Positions 45,026-54,386 of a stretch of 64,000 bases of DNA are shown here, in pieces; within the stretch, counting starts at the first letter, position 1, and the number at the start of each line of letters is the position of its first letter. The DNA lies in NCBI RefSeq assembly GCF_001625195.1, contig NC_054391.1, positions 7,575,157-7,639,156 of the forward strand, written 5' to 3'. Source of the stretch: Drechmeria coniospora. Taxonomy: Eukaryota; Ascomycota; Sordariomycetes; Hypocreales; Ophiocordycipitaceae. The notes under the pieces were generated by a model that was not told the DNA's origin, made no database searches, and saw nothing but the letters and a program-made list of their open reading frames with translations. The position numbers were made by a program, and so were the translations under genes.

Positions 45026-45264
45026 TGCTGCTTCTGCCATCGACCATGCGCAAGACTTTAACCAACCCATCCTGCGTGGCATTGGCTTTGCTTTTGATAC
45101 CAGTACGCGTCTGGATGCGCAATACGCCGTAGACAGTTGTCATGAAAACACAGGCGTTTCGGAGCAGAGACGAGAAAGCCTGACCAGACCTTGTTCCATC
45201 CTCCAGCGTTCCCAAAGGCGTAGCCGTCCGTGCCTGTGCCGCTACGTGCATACATGTACTGTAC

Positions 45265-45850
45265 GAGCACAACTGATGTGTTACGGAGTAACATTGCATG
45301 TACAACGTTGGCCTCGGTGGGTACCCGCCTTCCTGAGACCTACGGAGTAGAGAGGGAGTAGAACGCGTGCGCCCCAAGGGTATTCGTCTGATTATCAGTA
45401 TGTAATATCCGTGTGTACTAGTATGCAGGAGTAGTTGTAGGAGGAGGTTTCCGATTCTGTAGGAGTTATAGCTTGCTGAACTCGTAGATGTTGGTGCGAG
45501 AAAAGTACAGTACTCCGTACAGTACAGTAAGTAAGTGGGTGTACAGTAAGCATAAGCACATGCATGAAAGGAGGTGTATGTAGCAAGCAATAGGTGTAGC
45601 TCGGCGTGTTACGGAGTACGGATTGCATGTACAAGTAAGTACTTGTTTACATATGTATTACTCCGTACTGTACGGAGTACACGTAGGTGCTCTGTACTGT
45701 CGTTGTATATCCTCAGTCCTTTCTCCGTGCCGGATACTAGTGCGATACGTACATGCTCCGACAAGTACGGAGTGCTGTACTCCGTAAGTAGAGTCAGTTC
45801 TACAACTACTAAGGTACTTGTACTTAGGCACCAGACAGGTGGGTGAGTGT
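45265..45850. repeat. GTAC palindrome island
   Basis: Includes ACTCCGTACTGTACGGAGT (inverted words with one-base spacer near 45660), GTACTCCGTACAGTACAG and GTACGGAGTGCTGTACTCCG. Confidence 0.65.
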
Positions 45851-46344
45851 GGTCAGGACAAGCGTGTATGCGGGGCGACGCGCTGGAGATGACGTGCATG
45901 AACCAGCGACTCCAGCGTCCAATTACCGACGAGTGCAAGTACTTAAGTACGCCCAATTACAAAGTACTTGCACAGAGATACAGGTACAGCACAAGCAAGT
46001 ACTTTGGGCACGTCGGGAACGATAGCTGAAACTATCCAAGCTTGGGAACCAAATGGACGTTGGCAAAAGTTTCGTACTCATACACTTAAGCTACCCCCTA
46101 CCACGGGGGGTGATTCTGATCGAGCTGGCAAAGCAGTCCAGCAAGTGACCAAAGTTCAATTACACTACCTAGCAGCTGACAACTGAGTATTTGGAGGGAA
46201 ATCCAGGTAACAACATGCTACAGGTAAGTGTCATGTCAGCATGCTACGGAGTGCTTGCACTTAGTTGTACGGAGTACGGAGTACAGTGCCTAACATTGTC
46301 CCGCCCGCTTTCGCGTTATTCACGCAGGGCAGGCACCAGGCACC

Positions 46345-46360
46345 GGGGGGGGGGGGGGGG
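46345..46360. repeat. Poly-G tract, 16 bases
   Basis: Run of 16 G within the repeat-rich leader region upstream of the MFS gene. Confidence 0.9.
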
Positions 46361-46447
46361 CGTTAGCTTACTTAGTAGTGCCTACTTGTACACCTTCAAC
46401 TACACCTACTGCAGGTCTACGGAGGGCTCTGCCGTACCTCGTAGGTA

Positions 46448-46529
46448 CAGTTACTAGACAAAAGTGACGATTCAATTTTGCTTGCGTTAATACCACAAAG
46501 TGAATCGACACTTTTGTCACCCCACTATA
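46448..46529 (-). mobile_element. MITE-like inverted-repeat element, copy B (82 bp)
   Basis: On the minus strand it begins TATAGTGGGGTGACAAAAGT and ends CGTCACTTTTGTCTAGTAAC followed by TG. Inverted ends GACAAAAGTGTCGATTCA and TGAATCGTCACTTTTGTC pair at 17 of 18 positions. It matches copy A at 29475-29557 at both ends with one difference on the left and one on the right. Confidence 0.65.
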
Positions 46530-47021
46530 CCCTACTCTGTTGTGCTTACTTCCTGTAGGTACTTGTTTCCCTTGCGGCAGGTAGCATCGAAAATAAGTAA
46601 AAATGAAGACTCCACCAGACATGGCCCGTTCATAACAACCCCAGACTATAATACTATCGTGCTTCCACGGTGCTCCATTTTACTTGCAAAATTCGTATCC
46701 AGTGCGGGCCATGCATGGTACATTTATTTATGCAGCGGCGCGAGGCACAAGGCATACCCAAGATGCAGGCCCCAACTCCCCGCGTCGCCGACGACCATCG
46801 TCATCTCCTCTTTTCTTCCCAACACCGTCGGCGACCTCATCCCCTTTCCAGCTGCGAGGATCAGTAACAGCTGCGGGCCGTACGTCGGTTGCAAGAAGCC
46901 TAACCCCCTCGCGACCGATTTGACCGGCGACCGGTCGTCGCGCTGCGTGTCCGTGCCGCTCTGTTATGACCTCCGTGTCTCTTACAGCCTTCGCGGTCCA
47001 TCACACCGGGCGGGCAATCCC

Positions 47022-48899
47022 ATGTCCGGCAAAGGCGGCGACGGCGGCGTCATGCCGCCCGTCGTCCATGACGTTGACCCCGATTCCAACCCCTCGGATC
47101 CCTCCAAGACGCACCGCACCATCATTGAGCATGCCCGCTCGGCCGCCTCCAAGGAGCAGTCCATGACGCTCCTGCAAGGCCTCAAGCTCTATCCCAAGGC
47201 CGTCGCTTGGAGTCTGCTCATCTCGACCTGCATCGCCATGGAGGGCTACGACATCAGCCTCGTCAACAACTTTTACGCCTTTCCCCAGTTCAACCGCAAG
47301 TACGGTGTCCAGCTCCCGGACGGCACCTACGAAGTTCCCGCGCGGTGGCAGGCAGGGCTGAGCAACGTAGGCTACTGGTCCGGCCGACGACGGCTTCGTT
47401 GAACGAGGCAGCCGCTAACCTTCCGGCAGGGCGCCACCGTCGGCGAGATCATCGGCCTCTTCATCAACGGCTTCGTCTCGGAGCGCTTCGGCTACCGCTA
47501 CACCGTCATGACCTGTCTCGTGCTCGTCGCCGCCTTCACCACCATCTTATTCACCGCCCCCAACGTCGAGGCCCTGCTCGTCGCCGAGATCCTTTGCGGC
47601 ATCCCCTGGGGTATCTTTCAGACTCTCACCATCACCTACGCCTCGGAGGTCTGCCCCATCGCCCTGCGCAGCTACCTGACCACCTACGTCAACTTCTGCT
47701 GGGGCTTCGGCCAGCTGATCGGCATCGGCGTCATCCGCTCCATGCTCAGCCGGCACGACGAATGGGCCTATCGCATCCCCTACGCCCTTCAGTGGATGTG
47801 GCCCTTTCCCCTCCTCGTCGGCATCTGGTTCGCCCCCGAGTCCCCCTGGTGGCTTGTCCGCCAAGGCAAGGTCCAGGAGGCCAAGCGCTCGCTCCTCCGC
47901 CTCACCAGCCTGAACCGCGAGACCGGCTTCGACGCCGACGAGACGGTCGCCATGATGGTCCACACCACCGCCCTCGAGGAGAAGCTGACGGCCGGCGCCA
48001 GTTACTGGGACTGTTTCAAGGGCGTCGACCTTCGTCGAACCGAGATCGTCTGCATGACGTGGGCCATCCAGAACCTGAGCGGCAACGCCTTCTCCAACTA
48101 CTCCACCTACTTCCTCAAGCAGGCCGGCCTGTCCGAGGAAAAGTCGTATTCATTCGCCATGGGCCAGTACGCCATCAACATGGTCGGCGTCTTTGGTGCC
48201 TGGGGTCTCATGTCGCTGGGCGTCGGTCGCAGGTCCATGTACCTCTACGGCCTCTGTGGTCTCTGTGCCATGCTTTTCGTCCTCGGCTTCCTGGGGCTCG
48301 TCCCGGAGGAGCACAGGACCCAGGGGTCGCTCGCCACCGGCAGCATCATGATTGTCTGGGCCCTCTTCTACCAGCTGACCGTGGGCACCGTCTGCTACTC
48401 CTTGGTGAGCGAGTTGTCCTCGCGCAGGCTGCAGATTAAGACGGTCGTGCTGGGCCGGAACCTCTAGTGAGTGCCCTTCCTTGGCCTGTCCGCCGCTGCT
48501 GCGCGGCATCGACTAACGCAACGCAGCAACGTCGTCGGCATCCTTACCAATGTTCTGACGCCGTACATGCTCAACCCCAGCGCGTGGAACTGGCGGAATT
48601 ATGCCGGCTTCTTTTGGGTGCGTTGGACGCCCCTCGTGCGCATTTGAGTTGTATGCTGATTCTTGCATCTGTACCAGGGCGGAATCTGCTTCATGTGCAT
48701 CATTTACACCTACTTCCGCCTACCAGAACCGAGAGGGCGAACCTTTGCCGAGTTGGATGTGCTTTTCCAGAAGGGCGTGAGCGCAAGAAAGTTTGCCGTC
48801 ACCGACGTCAATGTTTTCCACGAGTCGGTGGAAGATGAGATCATGAATCGGTACGAGAGCATAACTTCTCAGACGGTCAACGGCGGAAAGATTGCCTGA
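47022..48899 (+). CDS. MFS sugar transporter, alpha-glucoside/maltose permease type
   Basis: Four exons, 47022-47366, 47430-48466, 48527-48617 and 48678-48899, give 564 residues. It is a 12-segment plasma-membrane proton symporter of the sugar-porter family. Marks: AMEGYDISLVNNFYAFPQF in the first segment, WQAGLSNGATVGEIIGLFIN across the first junction, SERFGYRYTV after segment 2 and GIPWGIFQTLTITYASEVCP. PESPWWLVRQGK before the central loop has Trp where glucose carriers have Arg, typical of maltose/alpha-glucoside permeases. The C-terminal LPEPRGRTFAELDVLFQKGV is the PETKG-type motif. The exon 1 donor is GTAGGC after LSN; the other donors are GTGAGT and GTGCGT. Sugar specificity is inferred from family likeness. 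Confidence 0.92.
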
Positions 48900-49600
48900 A
48901 ACGTCCGAATGTCCCACGCATGACGATGCCGAACGTCGTTGATGGTCATGCAAAGCAAGAGTTGTCAGATGAAGTCGCAAAACTCCTTGAACCAAGACAT
49001 GCCAATCACGGTTGGTTTGAAAGTTCCTGAAAACATGGGCCGTGACCAAATTCAAAGACGCTGCAGATAATTGGTCGATGATACCCGGGAAGCTGCAGAA
49101 GAAAAAAAGGTGCATATGTATTCCTGCGGATGTAAGTACCTTTTGATGTTGCATATATAATAGCATAAATGAAGGGATGAAAACCGCTGCCTGCTTGGAC
49201 GATACGATGCATAGACCGCTTGCAAAAAAAATACGAGAAATATCCCTCCGTGTAGATACTACATGTGCGTCATTGAACTCGATGGGAATAGTACTGTCAC
49301 ACGATCCGCTCCCCTTGGATGCTGGCTGCATAGCGCGGGATGCAGCTCGACAATTGCCTGGGAGCTTGCGCTGCTTACATAAGAACTGCTCGGAATCCGT
49401 GTGCCTTTACCGCGGCACATGTAGCAGCAGCGCAGCACAGCAGGCAAAGCTCATTTTGTCTTACTTTTCTTGGCAAGATTTCGGAGCCCGCTGGTTCCAA
49501 TTCATTTCACCACCGCATCCCTCGTTTGTAGGCAAACAACAACGTACATTGACCATCTCTACCCCTCTGCTCGCCTTCCAGCAAGCTCTCCCTCGTCACA
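48900..49600. other. Intergenic between two plus-strand genes, no feature seen
   Basis: About 0.7 kb including the 3' flank of the MFS gene and the promoter of AAT1. No repeat island and no gene is seen. Confidence 0.5.
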
Positions 49601-51238
49601 ATGCTATCCTCCTTGCGTGTCGCCATCAGCCGGCAAGCTGCCCGTCACCAGGCGGCCACCTTCAATACAGCTGCCATCCGGGCGGCGTCGACGTGGAGCA
49701 ACGTGCCCCAAGGTCCCCCTGTACGTAACGATTGCTCGTGCCTCTCGCTTCAGTTTCCCATGTTAACCTTGTGGCGCGCTGTAGGATGTGAGTTGAGCCC
49801 AAGATGCAGTTCAAGCTTCCGCCTTTCGGTAAGGCGGAGCTCCCGCTGATGATGGCGCACGGCCGCAGGCTATTCTGGGTGAGTGACCCGTCGTCTTCCC
49901 TCTCGCCGGCGAATGATTGGCCCTGCCTGATTCTAACTCAACAAACTTGGTCCAGGAATTACCGAAGCCTTCAAGGCCGACAAGTTCGACAAGAAGATCA
50001 ACCTGGGTATGCGGCTGACTGTCAATCTTTCCCTCGCGAGTCTACTGCTGCATGGCTGACGCAGCATCCGTCCCTTTCCCTAGGTGTCGGCGCGTACCGT
50101 GATGACAAGGGAAAGCCCTACGTTCTCCCCTCCGTTCGGGAGGCGGAACGCATGGTCATCGAAGACAATCTGAACAAAGAGTACGCAGGCATCACTGGCG
50201 TCGCCGAGTTCCCTCCTCTCGCGGCCAAGCTCGCATATGGCTCCGATTCGCCGGCTCTCGACCGCATCGCCATCACACAGTCCATATCCGGTACGGGCGC
50301 CCTCCGCATCGGCGGAGCCTTCCTCGAACGCTTCTACTCCGGCGACAAGAAGATATTCATTCCGACGCCTTCATGGGCCAATCACAAGGCCGTCTTCACC
50401 GATGCCGGCCTCAAGGTTCAGCCCTATCGCTACTACAACAAGAAGACAATCGGTCTCGACTTCGAAGGCATGGTGGCGGATCTCGAGGCCGCGCCTCAGG
50501 GAAGTGCCTTCCTCTTCCACGCCTGTGCCCACAATCCCACCGGCGTCGACCCGACCCCCGAGCAGTGGAGGGAGGTCTCCCGCATCGTCAAGAAGCAGGG
50601 ACACTTTGCCTTCTTCGACATGGCGTATCAGGGCTTCGCTAGCGGCGACACCGACAAAGATGCTTTCGCCGTCCGCCATTTCGTCCAGGAGGGCCACCAG
50701 ATTGCTCTGTGCCAGTCGTTTGCGAAGAACATGGTGAGTTTCCTCCCCAGCTGCGTTGGCGGGGTGCGTTCTGACACAGCCCCTTCAGGGTCTCTACGGC
50801 GAGCGCGTCGGAGCCTTCTCGCTCGTATGTGCGGATCAGGCGGAAAGGAAACGCGTCGACTCGCAGCTCAAGATCCTTATCCGACCGATGTACTCCAACC
50901 CTCCCATCCACGGTGCCCGCATCGCGACCAAGATCCTCAGCAGCCCGAGGCTGTACCAGCAATGGCTCGCCGAAGTCAAGGAGATGGCCGACCGCATCAT
51001 CACCATGCGCGCTCTTCTCAAGGACAATCTCGAGAAGCTCGGCTCCAAGCATGATTGGTCTCACATCACCAACCAGATCGGCATGTTTGCGTACACTGGC
51101 TTGACTGCTGACGAGATGGACAAACTGGCGAAGGAGTTCTCCGTCTACGCCACCAAGGACGGTCGTATTTCAGTCGCCGGAATCACCTCCGACAACGTCG
51201 GCCGTCTCGCCGAGGCCATCTTCAAAGTCAAGGGCTAA
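49601..51238 (+). CDS. AAT1: Aspartate aminotransferase, mitochondrial
   Basis: Six exons, 49601-49720, 49785-49787, 49869-49878, 49956-50006, 50084-50733 and 50789-51238, give 427 residues. The PLP enzyme interconverts aspartate/2-oxoglutarate and oxaloacetate/glutamate in the matrix and serves the malate-aspartate shuttle. A 30-residue presequence precedes [20 protein letters not shown], the usual mature start. Family marks: [47 protein letters not shown] and the PLP-lysine segment [14 protein letters not shown] with Lys276, split by the last intron. The invariant Asp of GPPDAILG requires a 3-nt exon (GAT) between TAG and GTGAGT, and AILG requires a 10-nt exon. Without the 3-nt exon the frame still closes but Asp is lost. 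Confidence 0.92.
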
Positions 51239-51595
51239 GCGGCGGTAGTCTCGCACACACCAAGAAAGTCGGTCCTCGCACAAACTCGCATCGTGCGAAT
51301 AAATGGCGTAAGAAATTTCCTGCGAGTTGTTTTCCTTTGCGTCAGCCGCGGGATGTACACAGCTGGATGGATCTCGGTCTTTGCAGGCTTTGTTGTCCAC
51401 CATGGATTGTACTATTACTCTAATAGACCAGGCGTGTCCTGTGTGCCCTAAGCAAGGAACACTCGTAGTGCGCTGGGTTAGCTTCGAGGGGAGACCCCCA
51501 TCTCGCAGCTGTTGGTGATTCGCAGTTAGCTCGGATCCTTCGCCAATGATCCATCCATCCGTCTGCCTGCCCAATTCACGAAGCACGTTGGCCAA
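51239..51595. other. Short convergent intergenic region, no feature seen
   Basis: 357 bases between the stop codons of AAT1 and the 320-residue protein gene. Both 3' flanks must share it. No repeat or RNA gene is visible. Confidence 0.5.
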
Positions 51596-52620
51596 CTACG
51601 CCGTCTTCCCTATCTTCTCGTCGCGAGGTGCCCCAGCGCTCAGCTTCTCAAGCTCGGCTTGCAGACTACGCAGGCGCCTCGACACCTGTGCCTTGGCTTT
51701 GTTCAAGTAGGCAGCATAGTTTTGAAGTGCGGCCATGGCCTCGGGCGAGTAGAGTTCGCTTCCGAGGGTTGTATAGGCATTTTTGGCTTCGACAACCGTG
51801 TGTTGAGCGAGGAGGGAAACATTAGAGGCGCGGAGCCCAAGACTCCGGGCAATGACCCCATGCTTGGCCTCGAGGGATCGAGTGAGGCTTGTGAGGCATT
51901 GCGTGTAGACGCCGAGGAGGCTTCTGCAGGTGGAAAGTGCACGGAGATGGGCCTTCGTGAGGCTGTGCTGTGCATTTGAGTGCGTCTGTTGCAGGGCCGC
52001 ATGACACCCCGGCAGAGAGGGTATGATCTGATTCTGGCGGGGTTGGTTGGTCGAAGTAAAGGCGAGCTGGGCCAGGCTGAGAGCTGAGGCATGTAGGGAC
52101 GACGAGATCAGCGCGGTGAGATCTGGGAGTAGGGATTCGAGATCAGAGAGGGGCGGAGAAGACAGAAGCAGCTCAACGGAATCGTATGACAGCGAATCGG
52201 CCGCTCCCAGGAGAGCAGTAAGCATGAGAAGGAGGTCAAGGAGTGGCTCGGGCAGCTCGGGAAGGTCGCGCCCGTCTCGCCACTGGTGGTGCCGCTCCGG
52301 CTGGCTTGACGGCCGCGGACCTCGGGGATTCGGTACCGGAGGCGCAGCTGTGCCAATGGCGCACTCAATGAGGTGATGGCTTGCCGCCCTGAGGCGGTGA
52401 CTGTGGAGCTCCTGCTTGCGTGTCAGAGATGGTCGAGCGGCAGTGGCATGACGATGTTTGATTCACCACGCACCTCCTGGACGACAGCGCGCTCCCTCAG
52501 CGCCGGAATGTGTGCTGTCGAGCCATCGGGATGCAAGATGACGTTTGTGAGTGTGGAATAAAGTTTTGCAAACCCAGGGTTTTCCTGCAAGACTTTGGAA
52601 TCGATGGGCGGCAGCGGCAT
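51596..52620 (-). CDS. Conserved fungal helical protein of unknown function
   Basis: Two exons, 52620-52474 and 52411-51596, give 320 residues. I do not recognise a named family with confidence. The start MPLPPIDSKVLQENPGFAKL followed by LTNVILHPDGST looks like a conserved N-terminal block. The rest is predicted to be mostly helical: LPEPLLDLLLMLTALLG, LLPDLTALISSSLHASALSL, HSLTKAHLRALSTCRSLLGV and a Lys/Glu-rich C-terminal helix (LNKAKAQVSRRLRSLQAELE). No membrane segment or signal peptide is seen. The intron is GTGCGT..CTGAC..CAG, phase 0, and the joined text QEELHSHRLRAASHHLIECA is continuous with a helix. The long heptad-like helices suggest a subunit of a larger complex, which is speculation. 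It is convergent with AAT1 and divergent from the bL28m gene. Confidence 0.72.
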
Positions 52621-53344
52621 CCTGCTTATCTGCACTATGCAATGATTGTGTGAAGGAGGCAATGCGGAAGTGGGTGCATCACGAAACATGCACGGAGTCA
52701 CATGATGTGCTTAGATGAAGTGTACAGCACGGAGTACAGTACGGAGTAGAATGTGAACTACAGTACAGTATTGTTCAGAGTACGGAGTATTGCTGTAATA
52801 TAACCTGTGGTATTACGCAGTAATACTCCGTAAGTACAAGCACATGGAGTACTTGTACCAGTAGTATTGGTGGAGAACGTGTTCACGAACGGAGTACAGT
52901 ACGGAGTTTTACTCGTACGGAGCACTCCGTACGATACTGCATTACGGAGAAGTTGGGTTTACATGTACTTCAGTACTTGCAAGTGTACTTACTTACTTGT
53001 ACAAGTACGGAGTAATTACAGCACAGTGTGGAGTATGGAGTACGGAGTAAGTTCTCTGTACAAGCCCAAATCGTAGCAACTACGGAGTACTTAATAGTGC
53101 TATTCTTACCAAGTACTTACAATTTCTCCATAATCACACTAGAGCTACGAGGCCTTCATTATGTAAGGAGTTGTAGCTCCAACAAAAAATCTCAAGCCAC
53201 TACCGCCGACAAGGCCGACGACAGCAGCAACTCCCTCCCCACGCAGGTGTCTCGACTGTGCCCCATTGCCACCCATGCCGGGGTCATGACAGCCGCAGCG
53301 TCGAATGTGATTGCAGATACGATACCGGACACGACGACGACGGC
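52621..53344. other. Divergent promoter region with GTAC island
   Basis: About 0.7 kb between the starts of the 320-residue protein gene (minus) and the bL28m gene (plus). The island at 52715-53110 lies in the middle, so it is part of both upstream regions. Confidence 0.6.
52715..53110. repeat. GTAC palindrome island in a divergent promoter region
   Basis: Contains GAGTACAGTACGGAGTA, GTACGGAGCACTCCGTAC (52915-52932, one-pair defect from the 18-bp palindrome), TACTTACTTACTTGTAC and GTATGGAGTACGGAGTAAG. Confidence 0.7.
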
Positions 53345-54157
53345 ATGATGCCGCTGCCGATGGCCATGAACCCGCTATGGCGCTCGGCCATAAACCTCCT
53401 CGTGGCTCGCGGCACCCCCTCCCCTGCCCGTGTCCTACAGCAGCATACCTTCTCCACGACTGCGCCCACCCAAACCAAGACCATCAAGCCGCACCGCCTT
53501 CCATCCAACCTCATCCCACCCTATCCCTACGGCGAACGCCGCGTCTACAAGCAGTCCAACCGTGGCCTCTACGGCACTGCCCGCATCCGTTTCGGCAACA
53601 ACGTCGCCGAGAAGCATGGCAACAAATCGCGCCGCTTCTGGCGTCCCAACGTCCACGTCAAGGCCTTTTACTCTCCGTCCCTCGGCGCCCGCGTCAAGAC
53701 CCGCCTCACACTCCGCGTGCTCAAGACCATCCGCCGCGAGGGCGGCATCGACAACTACCTCCTCAAGAGTAAACCTGCTCGCATCAAGGAGCTTGGGCCC
53801 GGAGGCTGGAACTTGAGGTGGCTGCTTATGCAGACTCGAGCCGTTCAGGAGCGCTTTAACGACGAGAGGGTCGCCCTCGGCCTGGAGCCCAAGGAGGTCG
53901 TGGACCGCGACGACGTGATTCAGTACGCCCTCGACTATGCAACCCCAGGACCTCTGAGCACGCGCAGCCGGGCCACGCTGGATGGCTTCGACGACGCCTT
54001 GGCAGATGCCTTCGTCCTAGGCGACGACGCGCTTGGCGACCTCGAGGGTGTCGAGGAGCTTTCTGACGAGGCGGAGGAGCGGCTCTTGCAAGAATTTGAC
54101 GCTACGGAGGCAGCCAGCGGCGAAACTGAGATGGCAAGCCGGCCTATGGGAGCGTAA
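53345..54157 (+). CDS. MRPL24: Mitochondrial large-subunit ribosomal protein bL28m
   Basis: Single exon of 270 residues from the ATG at 53345 (MMPLPMAMNPLWRSAINLLV). Frames extending further 5' are Cys/His/Asp-rich and not targeting-like. A second ATG follows at once, and Met6 or Met8 are also possible starts. A presequence with cleavage near HTFSTTA precedes the bL28 domain: YPYGERRVYKQSNRGLYG, IRFGNNVAEKHGNKSRRFW, RPNVHVKAFYSPSLGARVKT and LTLRVLKTIRREGGIDNYLL. These are the L28 signature regions, with basic residues that contact rRNA. A C-terminal acidic extension (about 200-270, GVEELSDEAEERLLQEFD) is a mitochondrial addition common in fungi. The yeast counterpart is Mrpl24. It converges on tryptophan synthase with 229 bases between stops. 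Confidence 0.92.
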   Translation: MMPLPMAMNPLWRSAINLLVARGTPSPARVLQQHTFSTTAPTQTKTIKPHRLPSNLIPPYPYGERRVYKQSNRGLYGTARIRFGNNVAEKHGNKSRRFWRPNVHVKAFYSPSLGARVKTRLTLRVLKTIRREGGIDNYLLKSKPARIKELGPGGWNLRWLLMQTRAVQERFNDERVALGLEPKEVVDRDDVIQYALDYATPGPLSTRSRATLDGFDDALADAFVLGDDALGDLEGVEELSDEAEERLLQEFDATEAASGETEMASRPMGA

Positions 54158-54386
54158 GTCATTCATGTATCTACATCTCTTGTCCTCCAACGAAGGTCTC
54201 CCAAAACAAAAGTAATGTACAAGATGCAGACGATCCGAGGCGGATGGACCGCACACGCGGAAGTCTCGCCCACGTCGGCTCACACCCACCTCCCCGTCCA
54301 CCTTGAGTTTTTTTTTTGCCTCATCTCACGTAGCCGGCCGGAGTAGGAGCGCTCGGGCAGACGTATTCGTGTGCGATGTACTCGTC

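Larger units (their letters stand above)
45026..47021. other. Intergenic with GTAC islands, poly-G and inverted-repeat element
   Basis: About 2 kb between the large disordered protein and the MFS transporter. It holds repeat islands at 45265-45850 and 45935-46440, a 16-base G run (46345-46360) and a MITE-like element (46448-46529). The last 450 bases are the likely leader of the transporter gene. Confidence 0.6.

Noticed and set aside
47207..48439. 410-codon plus-strand Arg/His-rich frame
   Set aside because: Shifted-frame shadow of the MFS transporter.
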